From: Deltaproteobacteria bacterium
Lineage (GTDB): Bacteria > Desulfobacterota > Syntrophia > Syntrophales > UBA8958
Direction: 5' to 3'
DNA length: 37,092 nt
NCBI GenBank assembly: GCA_029561465.1
Contig: JAKQIZ010000001.1
Span: 1 to 37,092 of the forward strand
Shown: positions 17,593 to 25,620 of the stretch, piece by piece
How the letters are laid out: each line of letters starts with the position of its first letter
Numbering within the stretch: position 1 is the first letter of the stretch
Notes under the pieces: generated by a model
Databases searched by the model: none
Told to the model about the DNA's origin: nothing
What the model saw: the letters and a program-made list of their open reading frames with translations, nothing else
Translations under genes and position numbers: made by a program

Positions 17593-17621
17593 TTGCAAAA
17601 GGAGGGGAAAATCATTATAGA
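17593..17621 (+). promoter_or_regulatory. Sigma-70 promoter of the M23 peptidase gene
   Basis: Plus-strand TTGCAA (17593-17598), a 17-base spacer and TATAGA (17616-17621), about 70 bases before the ATG at 17691. It stands back to back with the coaBC promoter, with ~35 bases between the two -35 boxes. Confidence 0.6.
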
Positions 17622-17690
17622 ACGGAATGTGTTTTTCCGCGTTTCCACTTCCACGGCGGCAACGAAAAAATCTCGACGTACAGGAAGGCC

Positions 17691-19019
17691 ATGAAAACCT
17701 ACAAGATCTATTTCATAACCGGAGCGGTTATCGTCATAAGTGCCCTGGCCTGGTGGTTTTTCGCCACCATCGGTGAATTCGGCGCCCCCCGGATCGACTT
17801 GATGCAGGACCATCGCGTCATCGGCCCGCGCACGGTGCTGGAAATCACCTTTTCCGATACCGGTAGCGGTCTCCAGGAAACCGCCGTCACCCTCACCCAG
17901 GATAACCAGCCCCGGGTGCTGTCGAAACTGGAATTTTCCGGGCCCAAGACAAAACGCCACGTCGTTTCGATCCCCATCGATCCCCAGGCGCTCAAGCTCC
18001 ATGACGGCCCGGCCACCCTGACTGTAACGGCGGCGGATCATGCCCTATGGAAGAATTCCACTGTCGTCAACCGCCTGGTGAATGTCGATGTCATCCCGCC
18101 GCAGATCTTTTTGCTCACCCCGGTGACACACATCAATCCCGGCGGCACCGGGATGGTGCTCTTCCGCATCTCCAAGACTGTACCGGCAGCGGGGATCCGG
18201 GTAAACGACTTAAACTTCCCAGCCTATCCGATAATGATCAACAATAAACCCTGCCTGATTGCCTATTTTGCCGTGCCCATCGCCACGGCATCCCAGACAA
18301 CAGCCATAAAGTTGTACGCCCGTGATGAGGGGGGAAACGAAGTGTGGCAGAACCTGCCCCATCTCTTCCTCAAGAAGAAATTCAGGAGCGATCGGATGAA
18401 CACCCCCGATTCATTCCTGCAGCAAAAGATGCCTGAATTCGTCACCCAGAATCCCGCCCTGTCGGGTAAATCCCTCCTTGAGGCATTTATCCATGTCAAC
18501 GGCATCCTACGGGAAGAGAATTTCCGGACCATCCAATCCGTATGCACTAAATCCGCCCCCCGGCAGCTCTGGGAAGGGACTTTTCTCCGGATGAAGGATG
18601 CAGCCCCCATGGCCCAGTTCGGAGATCACCGCACCTACTATCATGGCGGCAAACCTGTTGGAGAAAGTACGCATCTGGGGGTGGATCTGGCCTCCACGGC
18701 CAACGCTCCCATCGAAGCCGCCAATAATGGCATCGTCACCTACACCGGTAATCTGGGCATCTACGGAAACATGGTCATGATCGACCACGGACTGGGGCTC
18801 TTCAGCCTGTATGCCCACTTGTCGAGCATCGATGTGAAAACCGGGCAGGAGGTCAAAAAAGGGGTGGTTCTCGGGAAAAGCGGCCTCACCGGTCTGGCTG
18901 GCGGCGATCATTTGCACTTTTCCATCCTGGTTGGGGGTCAATTCGTGAATCCTACGGAGTGGTGGGACCCTCACTGGATCCAGGACAATATTACCAAGAA
19001 GATGGATGTCTCTTTTTAA
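17691..19019 (+). CDS. M23 family metallopeptidase (LytM-type peptidoglycan endopeptidase)
   Basis: A 442-residue envelope protein. Residues 5-25 are a membrane anchor or uncleaved signal (KIYFITGAVIVISALAWWFF). About 270 residues of beta-rich, Ig-like sequence follow, of no family I can name. The C-terminal peptidase M23 domain is complete: H328 and D332 in THLGVDLA, H376 in LYAHL, and H407/H409 in GDHLHFSI. All Zn ligands and the catalytic His are present, so it should be an active endopeptidase cutting peptidoglycan cross-bridges, unlike the degenerate LytM activators. The ATG follows CAGGAAGGCC, with the ribosome binding site close by. It is transcribed alone, convergent with rapZ. Confidence 0.93.
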   Translation: MKTYKIYFITGAVIVISALAWWFFATIGEFGAPRIDLMQDHRVIGPRTVLEITFSDTGSGLQETAVTLTQDNQPRVLSKLEFSGPKTKRHVVSIPIDPQALKLHDGPATLTVTAADHALWKNSTVVNRLVNVDVIPPQIFLLTPVTHINPGGTGMVLFRISKTVPAAGIRVNDLNFPAYPIMINNKPCLIAYFAVPIATASQTTAIKLYARDEGGNEVWQNLPHLFLKKKFRSDRMNTPDSFLQQKMPEFVTQNPALSGKSLLEAFIHVNGILREENFRTIQSVCTKSAPRQLWEGTFLRMKDAAPMAQFGDHRTYYHGGKPVGESTHLGVDLASTANAPIEAANNGIVTYTGNLGIYGNMVMIDHGLGLFSLYAHLSSIDVKTGQEVKKGVVLGKSGLTGLAGGDHLHFSILVGGQFVNPTEWWDPHWIQDNITKKMDVSF

Positions 19020-19059
19020 ATCGCAGGGCTGCGATTGGTTACGGTGAGTAAATACTCAC
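19019..19059 (+). other. Two short hairpins downstream of the M23 gene
   Basis: AATCGCA / TGCGATT (19019-19025 and 19030-19036, loop GGGC) and GTGAGT / ACTCAC (19044-19049 and 19054-19059, loop AAAT). Both are perfect. No T-run follows directly, but a run of seven T lies ~30 bases on (near 19089-19095). They could stabilise or end the message in the gap between the convergent M23 and rapZ genes. The rest of that gap (to 19217) shows nothing recognisable. Confidence 0.35.
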
Positions 19060-19217
19060 GACTTCGTAAAAATGATTTTCCACCTCTTTTTTTAGGGTTT
19101 GGTCAGCGGGCAAGGGGTTAAGATTAAGTTTGGTAGTGTAAGGAAGAGAGCCGCGAGATTTCTGCAAGCACATATAACTTTCATTGTTCGGAAATCGCCA
19201 CTATCTCCCCAGGTCCT

Positions 19218-20075
19218 TCAGCTTTTCCCGATGTCCCGGTGGTTGGCCTGGATATTGTAGCCCTTGTCGGAGAAATACGCGGCCAGTTCGTTGGCCATGG
19301 CGACGGAACGATGTTTTCCCCCGGTACAGCCAAGGGCGATATGTAGCCGTACCTTGCCTTCCTTTTCATACAGGGGCAATAGAAAAGACATGAGGGCAAA
19401 GAGTTTTTCAATAAATCGCCGTCCCTCATCGGAGGCCAGGATGTAATCCCGCACCGCCGGATGATGACCGTCGTGTTTTTTCAAGGAATCCACAAAATAG
19501 GGATTGGGGAGAAAGCGAACGTCCAGGACGATGTCCGCATCCACCGGGAGGCCATAGCGGTATCCGAAGGATGTCACGTGAATGATCAGCCGTTTTTCCG
19601 CCCCGGGTGACAGGAAGATCCTCTGTATGACGTCTTTCAACTGATGTACGTTGGAGGAGGTGCTGTCGATGATCCTGTCGGCCATCAGCTTCAGCGGAGC
19701 CAGTTTTTGCCGCTCCATTGCGATGCCCTCCATAATCGACCCCTTCACGGCCAGGGGATGACTGCGCCGCGTTTCACTGAACCGATGCAGCAAGGCCTCG
19801 TCCCCGGCATCCAGAAACAGGATCTCGATGACATAGCCCTGCTCCCGGAGGCGTTTGAAGATCCGGGGGTATTTTTCCAGGAAGCCCTGCTCCCGCAAAT
19901 CCATAACCATGGCCACTTTGGAGATCATTTTGGATGGATCGGACTGGATCTTCAAGAATTTAGGCAGCAGGACGATCGGCAGATTATCCACGCAAAAAAA
20001 ACCGAGATCCTCCAAAGCCCGCAGAGCGGTACTCTTACCGGAACCCGACATGCCGGTGATCACCACAATCTGCAT
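19218..20075 (-). CDS. rapZ: RNase adapter protein RapZ
   Basis: A 285-residue nucleotide-binding protein. From the start at 20075 (AGGAGGG upstream) the Walker A motif GMSGSGKST is at residues 8-16. DLREQGF and [22 protein letters not shown] are characteristic of the family. The C-terminal RNA-binding domain has [20 protein letters not shown] and ends in the basic HRDIGKS. In E. coli RapZ senses glucosamine-6-phosphate and directs RNase E to the sRNA GlmZ; in other phyla its partner RNAs are unknown. One base separates it from hprK. A longer frame to 20150 lacks a ribosome binding site and overlaps hprK. Confidence 0.97.
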   Translation of the reverse strand: MQIVVITGMSGSGKSTALRALEDLGFFCVDNLPIVLLPKFLKIQSDPSKMISKVAMVMDLREQGFLEKYPRIFKRLREQGYVIEILFLDAGDEALLHRFSETRRSHPLAVKGSIMEGIAMERQKLAPLKLMADRIIDSTSSNVHQLKDVIQRIFLSPGAEKRLIIHVTSFGYRYGLPVDADIVLDVRFLPNPYFVDSLKKHDGHHPAVRDYILASDEGRRFIEKLFALMSFLLPLYEKEGKVRLHIALGCTGGKHRSVAMANELAAYFSDKGYNIQANHRDIGKS

Positions 20076-20076
20076 C

Positions 20077-20544
20077 TTATCCCTCCTTACTGCCCTCCCG
20101 ACATCGGAGTCGCCGGATGATCCTTGGCACGGTGCGTTGGACGTTGTCATCGACCATGACTGACAAAAAAGCAGCCCTCAAATCCATGGCCTTCCAGATC
20201 TCGCCCACAGTTAAATATTTTTCCTTCGTTTTTTCAAGTTTTTTGATCAGTTCGACAACAAAATCGATCCGGCACTCCGGAATGGCGTGAAAAGATGGAA
20301 ATGCACGGGTGACGCTGAAGATGCCTTTCGACGGCAACCAGGCAAGCCCGCGTATCTTCTTATGGGCTTTGCCTAGGGGATGCAGGTCGGCGCCGATGGT
20401 CAGTTCCACAAGATCGTCGGCTACCCATATGCCTCCCCTCCGGACCATTTCCAGGGCGCAGGTCGTCTTCCCGGCGCCGCTTTCCCCTATCAGCAGGATC
20501 CCCTTTCCCATCCATTGGATAAGGCAACCGTGAATATGCTTCAT
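20077..20544 (-). CDS. hprK: Short HPr kinase/phosphorylase-like protein (C-terminal kinase domain only)
   Basis: A 155-residue protein that aligns with the kinase half of HprK and lacks the ~130-residue N-terminal domain of the Firmicutes enzyme, like the short alphaproteobacterial forms. Walker A GESGAGKT is at residues 20-27, followed by [16 protein letters not shown] (compare ALELIKRGHRLVADD) and [15 protein letters not shown] in the place of the HprK signature. Full HprK phosphorylates Ser46 of HPr. Lacking other PTS genes here, the substrate is not evident. The ATG at 20544 matches the short-form start better than the GTG at 20556; neither has a strong ribosome binding site. It lies between ptsN and rapZ, as in related cluster layouts. 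Confidence 0.82.
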   Translation of the reverse strand: MKHIHGCLIQWMGKGILLIGESGAGKTTCALEMVRRGGIWVADDLVELTIGADLHPLGKAHKKIRGLAWLPSKGIFSVTRAFPSFHAIPECRIDFVVELIKKLEKTKEKYLTVGEIWKAMDLRAAFLSVMVDDNVQRTVPRIIRRLRCREGSKEG

Positions 20545-20643
20545 GGTCCCGTCCACTTCCCGGGGTTATTCACTGCTGGAAGGGCAAATCACGTCGATAA
20601 CAAACCGCTTTTTCCGAAGAGGGGCAACTGCGATCCGGACCGA

Positions 20644-21105
20644 TCAGCAGAATTCATCCTTGTTGATGATGACCTGCATGATCTCGTCCCTGGACCGGGC
20701 GGTGAGGAGATCGTTGCGAAAAGCAGCATCTTTCAGCATTTTCGACAGTTTAGCCAACATTTTCAGGTGCTGTCCCGCCGCGTTTTCCGGCGCGAGAAGG
20801 AGAAAGAACAGATGGACGGGCCGCCCGTCCATGGCGTTGAAATCTATCCCTTCTTGACTGATTCCAAAGGAAATGGTCAATTCATCAATGATGGTTAGTT
20901 TCCCATGGGGGATGGCGATGCCATCTCCGATTCCGGTACTCCCCAGTTTTTCTCTCCCCAAAAGGACATTCACCGTCTCCTCAGCGTGATAACCTGGCCG
21001 GCCGCCCAGGATGACGGCGGCCAGTTCCTCCAGGACATCTCGTTTGGTCCGGGATGACAATTGTTCGATTATGAAGTCCTTTTTGAGTATTTCCGCGATC
21101 TTCAT
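20644..21105 (-). CDS. ptsN: PTS EIIA-Ntr regulatory protein PtsN
   Basis: A 153-residue PTS EIIA type-2 domain. The phospho-acceptor His67 is in GDGIAIPHGK, followed by FGISQEGIDFNAMDGRPVHL FFLLLAPENAAGQHLKMLAK LSKML, the signature of this family. The start at 21105 uses GGAAAG six bases upstream; the frame runs back to 21255 only as an overlap with hpf. PtsN is part of the PTS-Ntr relay that links phosphoenolpyruvate and nitrogen status to potassium transport, sigma-54 genes and envelope stress in proteobacteria. It lies 16 bases after hpf. Confidence 0.96.
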   Translation of the reverse strand: MKIAEILKKDFIIEQLSSRTKRDVLEELAAVILGGRPGYHAEETVNVLLGREKLGSTGIGDGIAIPHGKLTIIDELTISFGISQEGIDFNAMDGRPVHLFFLLLAPENAAGQHLKMLAKLSKMLKDAAFRNDLLTARSRDEIMQVIINKDEFC

Positions 21106-21121
21106 CTGCATCTTTCCGGAT

Positions 21122-21661
21122 TTAGCTGTTGGTTTCCACCAGGACGTAATTGCCGTCATCCCGCCGATATATGACGGCGACATTTTCTGTCGCGGTATCA
21201 CGGAAGATGATGAAGAGATTTTTCGAGGTCTCCAGTTCCATAATCGCATCTTCATGGGACATGGGATTTAAGACTACCTTCCGGGTCTCCACGAATCGGG
21301 GTTCGTGGATATCTTCCAGTGCCCCTTCCGGTGTACTTTCCATTATATCCTCGCCGGATCTGACACCGGCGCCCTTGTGTACCCGCATCTTTTCGCGGTG
21401 TTTCTTCAACCGCCGCTCGATTTTCTCCACCGCCTCGTCGATGGCCAGCACCATCTCTTTTGCCTCTTCCCTGGTATTGACGATCATGCCGTTGTCCGTG
21501 AGATTAATTTCCGCCACATTCCGGAATTTTTCCACCGACAGCACCACCCTAACATCCACCGGACGATCGAGGTATTTTTTCAGTTTACCGAGCTTCTCTT
21601 CCAGGTAATTTTTGAACCACTCTTCCCCGTCTGTATTCCTGAAGGTCACAGAGATCTTCAT
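21122..21661 (-). CDS. hpf: Ribosome hibernation-promoting factor, long form
   Basis: A 179-residue HPF/RaiA. Residues 1-95 are the ribosome-binding domain (MKISVTFRNTDGEEWFKNYL, then RPVDVRVVLSVEKFRNVAEI, KEMVLAIDEAVEKIERRLKKH). A linker leads to the C-terminal dimerisation domain (NPMSHEDAIMELETSKNLFI IFRDTATENVAVIYRRDDGN YVLVE). The tail makes it a long HPF, which in other bacteria forms 100S ribosome dimers by itself. Start ATG at 21661 follows GGGAGGAAAG. It has its own promoter at 21700-21728, downstream of rpoN. Confidence 0.96.
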   Translation of the reverse strand: MKISVTFRNTDGEEWFKNYLEEKLGKLKKYLDRPVDVRVVLSVEKFRNVAEINLTDNGMIVNTREEAKEMVLAIDEAVEKIERRLKKHREKMRVHKGAGVRSGEDIMESTPEGALEDIHEPRFVETRKVVLNPMSHEDAIMELETSKNLFIIFRDTATENVAVIYRRDDGNYVLVETNS

Positions 21662-21699
21662 TCTTTCCTCCCGTTGTCTTACTCGTAAAAAGGTCTTGT

Positions 21700-21728
21700 G
21701 CTATATTGGTGTCGCCGGGAAAAGTCAA
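21700..21728 (-). promoter_or_regulatory. Sigma-70 promoter of hpf-ptsN-hprK-rapZ
   Basis: Minus-strand TTGACT (21723-21728), a 17-base spacer and TATAGC (21700-21705), in the 79-base gap between rpoN and hpf. It is the best promoter-like match in the window and would let hpf be induced separately from rpoN. Confidence 0.65.
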
Positions 21729-21740
21729 CCCCTTTTTTCT

Positions 21741-23204
21741 TCAGAAGAACTTCTTACGCCGTGATGATGGCAGAATATTAATCATTTCTCGATACTTTGC
21801 CACCGTCCGCCGGGCGATTTTGATTCCCGAGGCCTTCAGCATCATGACAATTTCGTTGTCACTCAATGGCTTCCTGGGATTTTCCTCAGCGATCAGTTTG
21901 CGGATTTCCTCCTTGACGCTCTTGGAGGCGATGTTTTCTCCGTTGCCCTTCGAAAGGCCACTGCTGAAAAAATATTTAAGTTCAAAAAGCCCGGCGGGTG
22001 TCTGCATGTACTTATTCGTCACCACCCTGCTGATTGTTGATTCGTGCATTTCCACATCCATGGCAATATCACGGAGGACCAGGGGCTTGAGATAATTGAT
22101 CCCCTTTTCGAAGAAATTGCGCTGATGGTTAACGATGCTTTCCGCGACTCTGTATATGGTTTTCTGGCGCTGCTGGATGCTCTTGATCAACCAGGTCGCC
22201 GATTGGACCCGTTCCTTGATGTACCTCTTCCCGGTATCGACGTCCCGGCCGCCGTCCATTCCCGCCATGATCTCCCGGTAGAAGTTGCTGATCCGCAACC
22301 GCGGCATGCCGTCATCGTTCAGGACGATCTTATAGTCATCCCCCGACTTGTACACATAGACATCGGGGATGACGGTCTGAACCTTTTCCTCCTGAAAGGC
22401 GCTTCCCGGCTTCGGATCCATGTTGCTGATGACCATGACGGCTTGCACCACTTCATCGATCTCTACCTTGAGCTTTCTGGCGATCTGGGGATAGTTCTTC
22501 ATTTCCAGATCCTTGAGGTGATCACGAATGATGATTTCCACCAGAGGATTGGTTTCACCCAGCAGGCGCGCCTGGATCAAAAGACATTCCGTAAGATCCC
22601 GAGCGGCAATACCCGGGGGATCAAAGGACTGTACAGTTTTTAGGACCCGGGTCACAAAGTCTGCGGCTGCGTGTTCCTGATCGGCAATCTCCTCGATGCT
22701 CGCCTGGAGATACCCATTTTGATCGAGGTTGCCGATTATCTGTTCTCCCACCCTCATCTCCGTTTCCGTCATCGGCGAGAGCTTCAGTTGCCACATTAGA
22801 TGATCGGTGAGGGACGTCGTTTTGGTCAGGATGTTGTCCCAGGAGGCCCCCTCGTCCTCGGCCCGCTGGTAGGTAACACCCATCGGTCCGTAATCTTCCA
22901 GGTAATTGTTCCAGTCGAAGTCTTCCCGTCCGTCGCCCTCTCCTGTGATCTCGACGGTGTGATCCACCGGCTTGATCTCGTCGGTCTCCAGGCTCCGCAG
23001 GGAATCGGTTTCCGCCGGGGCTTCCTCAATCATATCCTCGCCTATGGAGACCTCCTCCAGAAGCGGGTTCTCCTCCATCTCCTGATTGATCATGTCCACC
23101 ATCTCCAATCGCGACAACTGCAGGAGTTTTATCGCCTGCTGCAGTTGCGGCGTCATGATCAACTGTTGAGAGAGTTTCAGATTCTGTTTGAGTTCAAAAG
23201 CCAT
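21741..23204 (-). CDS. rpoN: RNA polymerase sigma-54 factor RpoN
   Basis: A complete 487-residue sigma-54. The N-terminal activator-interacting region is Gln/Leu-rich (MAFELKQNLKLSQQLIMTPQ, LQQAIKLLQL). An acidic linker (residues ~55-95) precedes the core-binding region (VGEQIIGNLDQNGYLQASIE). The DNA-binding part has the helix-turn-helix (VLRDIAMDVEMHESTISRVV) and ends with the RpoN box ARRTVAKYRE, which contacts the -24 element. It lies 12 bases downstream of lptB, the conserved order in proteobacteria. Confidence 0.98.
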   Translation of the reverse strand: MAFELKQNLKLSQQLIMTPQLQQAIKLLQLSRLEMVDMINQEMEENPLLEEVSIGEDMIEEAPAETDSLRSLETDEIKPVDHTVEITGEGDGREDFDWNNYLEDYGPMGVTYQRAEDEGASWDNILTKTTSLTDHLMWQLKLSPMTETEMRVGEQIIGNLDQNGYLQASIEEIADQEHAAADFVTRVLKTVQSFDPPGIAARDLTECLLIQARLLGETNPLVEIIIRDHLKDLEMKNYPQIARKLKVEIDEVVQAVMVISNMDPKPGSAFQEEKVQTVIPDVYVYKSGDDYKIVLNDDGMPRLRISNFYREIMAGMDGGRDVDTGKRYIKERVQSATWLIKSIQQRQKTIYRVAESIVNHQRNFFEKGINYLKPLVLRDIAMDVEMHESTISRVVTNKYMQTPAGLFELKYFFSSGLSKGNGENIASKSVKEEIRKLIAEENPRKPLSDNEIVMMLKASGIKIARRTVAKYREMINILPSSRRKKFF

Positions 23205-23216
23205 ACAAAAGTTTCC

Positions 23217-23933
23217 TTACAGGCAGAAGTCTTCCCCGAAATAGATCTTTTTCGCCGTCTCGCAGGAGGCGATCGTGTCAGGATCCCCCTCTACCAGGAT
23301 GCTTCCTTCGTTGACGATATAGGCGCGATCACAAACCGAAAGGGTTTCACGGACATTATGATCCGAAATGACCACGCCGATTCCCTTTGCCTTCAGTTTA
23401 TATATGATCTTTTGTATATCTGCAACCGCCAGGGGGTCGATACCGGCAAAGGGTTCATCCAAAAGGATGAATTTTGGCGAAGTTACCAGGGCCCGGGTAA
23501 TCTCCACCCGCCGCCGCTCCCCCCCCGAAAGGGAATAGGCGGGATTTCCTGCCAAGGCCGTCAGGTCCAGCTCCCCGAGGAGAGACTCCATGCGCTCGCG
23601 GCGCTGCCCGTGATCCATATCCAGGGTTTCCAGGATCGCCATGATATTCTCCTCTACCGTGAGCTTTCGGAAAATCGACGGTTCCTGGGGAAGATAATTC
23701 AAGCCTTTTTTTGCCCGGAGATACATGGGGCTTCCGCTTATGTCATCCCCGTCAAGAAAGATGTTGCCGCCATCAGGGCGAATCAATCCGACGATCATAT
23801 AAAAGGTTGTGGTCTTGCCGGCGCCGTTGGGACCGAGGAGTCCGACCACCTCCCCCGCCTCGATGGCGAGGTTGATGTTGTTCACCACCCGCCGCCCTCC
23901 ATATACCTTGACCAGTCCCTTCGCCGCCAGCAT
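23217..23933 (-). CDS. lptB: LPS export ABC transporter ATP-binding protein LptB
   Basis: A 238-residue ABC ATPase. Walker A GPNGAGKT is at residues 34-41, followed by the Q-loop in LNYLPQEPSIFRKLTVEENI, the signature LSGGERRR, Walker B KFILLDEPFAGIDP and the switch His in VVISDHNVRE. LptB powers extraction of LPS from the inner membrane together with LptF/LptG, which are not in this window. It sits between lptA (23-base gap) and rpoN. Confidence 0.97.
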   Translation of the reverse strand: MLAAKGLVKVYGGRRVVNNINLAIEAGEVVGLLGPNGAGKTTTFYMIVGLIRPDGGNIFLDGDDISGSPMYLRAKKGLNYLPQEPSIFRKLTVEENIMAILETLDMDHGQRRERMESLLGELDLTALAGNPAYSLSGGERRRVEITRALVTSPKFILLDEPFAGIDPLAVADIQKIIYKLKAKGIGVVISDHNVRETLSVCDRAYIVNEGSILVEGDPDTIASCETAKKIYFGEDFCL

Positions 23934-23956
23934 GCTATTCCCCCGATGCCGTTTTA

Positions 23957-24523
23957 CTATTTCTTTTTCTTGCTATTTTCACCGGGATAGATGGTCGCCG
24001 TCACCCTTTTGCCTGCGGTACCTTCCACAAGACCCCTGTTTTCATTGAGGAGGACCGTAATTCGTTCTCCCCGGACGACACTGTCCCCTTCCCGCATCAA
24101 CGCGTTGCCGCTCACCACTATCTTTTGATCATCTTGATAATAAACGGCATCTTCTCCCGTAACCACCCGGTTAAGTTCGGTGATGCGCACCTTACCCTTG
24201 GCTTCGATCCGATCGAGATCCCCGCCCTGGCCGAGGGCCGTACCCGGCTCCGCTTTCCCGTCATCCGCCCCTTTCTTGTAATATACAAGAAGCTTATCGG
24301 CGCGGATCACCTTTCGGCCCTGCACGGCCACGGCGTTACCGGCAAAAACGACGAGGCGTTGGTCGTTGAAGGCCTCCAGCCGATTGGAGGTAATCTGAAT
24401 GGGCTCTCTGGGAAGCTTTTTATCTAGGGCCTGCCCCGACACATCCGGGACCGGAAGCAGCAGACCGAAAACGACGGAGAGGAATCCCAGCCAGATCGGC
24501 ATGCATCTAATATTTACGGTCAT
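23957..24523 (-). CDS. lptA: LPS transport periplasmic protein LptA (OstA-like)
   Basis: A 188-residue periplasmic bridge protein. A signal peptide (IWLGFLSVVFGLLLPVPDVS GQA) precedes the OstA beta-jellyroll: PIQITSNRLEAFNDQRLVVF AGNAVAVQG, KVIRADKLLVYYKK, DRIEAKGKVRITELNRVVTGEDAVYY and VSGNALMREGDSVVRGERITV are typical (quoted in short parts). It ends with a basic tail GENSKKKK. Oligomers carry LPS across the periplasm from LptC to LptD. The start lies four bases past the lptC stop. Confidence 0.93.
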   Translation of the reverse strand: MTVNIRCMPIWLGFLSVVFGLLLPVPDVSGQALDKKLPREPIQITSNRLEAFNDQRLVVFAGNAVAVQGRKVIRADKLLVYYKKGADDGKAEPGTALGQGGDLDRIEAKGKVRITELNRVVTGEDAVYYQDDQKIVVSGNALMREGDSVVRGERITVLLNENRGLVEGTAGKRVTATIYPGENSKKKK

Positions 24524-24527
24524 TTTC

Positions 24528-25079
24528 TTATCTTCCTGTCTTCATGGTGGCCTTTATTTGTGACAACAATTCGATGCGACGGGTTTTCGTGTAGAGTCTC
24601 ATACCCTTTCCTCTCAATATTATCTTTTCATTTTCGAGCATTACAGGTGCATCCGTATGCAATAGTTTGTCTTTTTCCGTATAATATAATTTATCCGTGG
24701 TAATGTGATCCCCCTGATCGGAAATAACCAATACATCCCCCTTGACCTCCATATCCTTGGTGGCCGTCCAGTAGCGTCCCTCCTCCGCGGTGAGCCGGTA
24801 TGTCCGTCCGTCGGTCATGATCATCATTACCGCTACCTGATCGAAGACAGCCAAGTTGTCCTGGCGTCCATAGGTGACCGTCTTGGCCCTGATTTCCCAT
24901 TTGGCGCCGTCGGCGGAAACATCGGTGTAGAGAACGTCCCGCACCTGCATATCCACATGATCGGGCAGGATCTTCAGGGCCTTATCGGCTTCCTTCCTTC
25001 CCTGCTCCCAGAGGTAGAACAAGATGGAGGCGGCCATTAATACCAATACTGCCGTTATCGCCGGCAGAGTTTTTTTCAT
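24528..25079 (-). CDS. lptC: LPS export system protein LptC
   Basis: A 183-residue bitopic protein. One N-terminal membrane helix (LPAITAVLVLMAASILFYLW) is followed by a periplasmic OstA-like domain (VRDVLYTDVSADGAKWEIRA, TYGRQDNLAVFDQVAVMMIM, GDVLVISDQGDHITTDKLYY). LptC passes LPS from the LptBFG complex to LptA. The gene starts one base after the kdsC stop and ends four bases before lptA. Sequence identity of LptC proteins is low, so the call leans on domain pattern and order. Confidence 0.92.
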   Translation of the reverse strand: MKKTLPAITAVLVLMAASILFYLWEQGRKEADKALKILPDHVDMQVRDVLYTDVSADGAKWEIRAKTVTYGRQDNLAVFDQVAVMMIMTDGRTYRLTAEEGRYWTATKDMEVKGDVLVISDQGDHITTDKLYYTEKDKLLHTDAPVMLENEKIILRGKGMRLYTKTRRIELLSQIKATMKTGR

Positions 25080-25080
25080 T

Positions 25081-25620
25081 TCAGGAAAAATATCTCGCCA
25101 GGAGACGGTCCCATTTCTCCTGGCCCTGGAGGATCAGGTCACATACCTCACGGACGGCACCCCGTCCTCCCCGCTGGCTGGTTACATAGTGGGCGGCCTG
25201 TTTTGCCTCGGAAACGGCGTCATTGACGGCTACGGCGAAACCGACTCGTTTCAACAGGGGGATATCGACAATGTCGTCACCCACATAGGCCACCTCCTCC
25301 GGAGCTAATCCCTTCCTGACCAGAATTTCCTCATAGACCTCCACCTTGTTCCAGATCAATTGGTGATACTCCTGCACACCCAGATCTTTCGCCCGGTACT
25401 CGACTACGTGGGACTTCCGGCCGGTTATCCATACGACCTCCAGACCGCACCGCATGAGGACCTTCAAGCCGTGGCCGTCCTTGACGTCGAAGAATTTCGA
25501 CTCCTCGCCATGATCGTTCATAACGATGCGACCGTCGGTAAGGACCCCGTCCACATCGAGGATGAGGAGGCGTAGGGGTATTATTCTCTCTCTCAGTTCT
25601 GGGGTTATTTCCATGTTCAT
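25081..25620 (-). CDS. kdsC: 3-deoxy-D-manno-octulosonate 8-phosphate phosphatase KdsC
   Basis: A 179-residue HAD-family phosphatase, the usual C0-type (no cap) length. The nucleophile and acid Asp22/Asp24 are in LLILDVDGVLTDGRI. The second motif lies in WITGRKSHVVEYRAKDLGV, and the late motif is in YVGDDIVDIPLLKRVGFAVA VNDA. It removes phosphate from Kdo-8-P to give Kdo for the LPS inner core. The start ATG overlaps the kdsA stop in an ATGA. Confidence 0.96.
   Translation of the reverse strand: MNMEITPELRERIIPLRLLILDVDGVLTDGRIVMNDHGEESKFFDVKDGHGLKVLMRCGLEVVWITGRKSHVVEYRAKDLGVQEYHQLIWNKVEVYEEILVRKGLAPEEVAYVGDDIVDIPLLKRVGFAVAVNDAVSEAKQAAHYVTSQRGGRGAVREVCDLILQGQEKWDRLLARYFS

Noticed and set aside
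19019-19059. Classic rho-independent terminator for the M23 gene
   Set aside because: Two hairpins exist but neither is followed directly by a T-run, so they are listed only as hairpins.
20121-20142. Possible sigma-54 promoter (TGGCAC...) near rapZ/hprK
   Set aside because: The spacing and the second element do not fit TGGCAC-N5-TTGC, and it lies inside hprK coding sequence.
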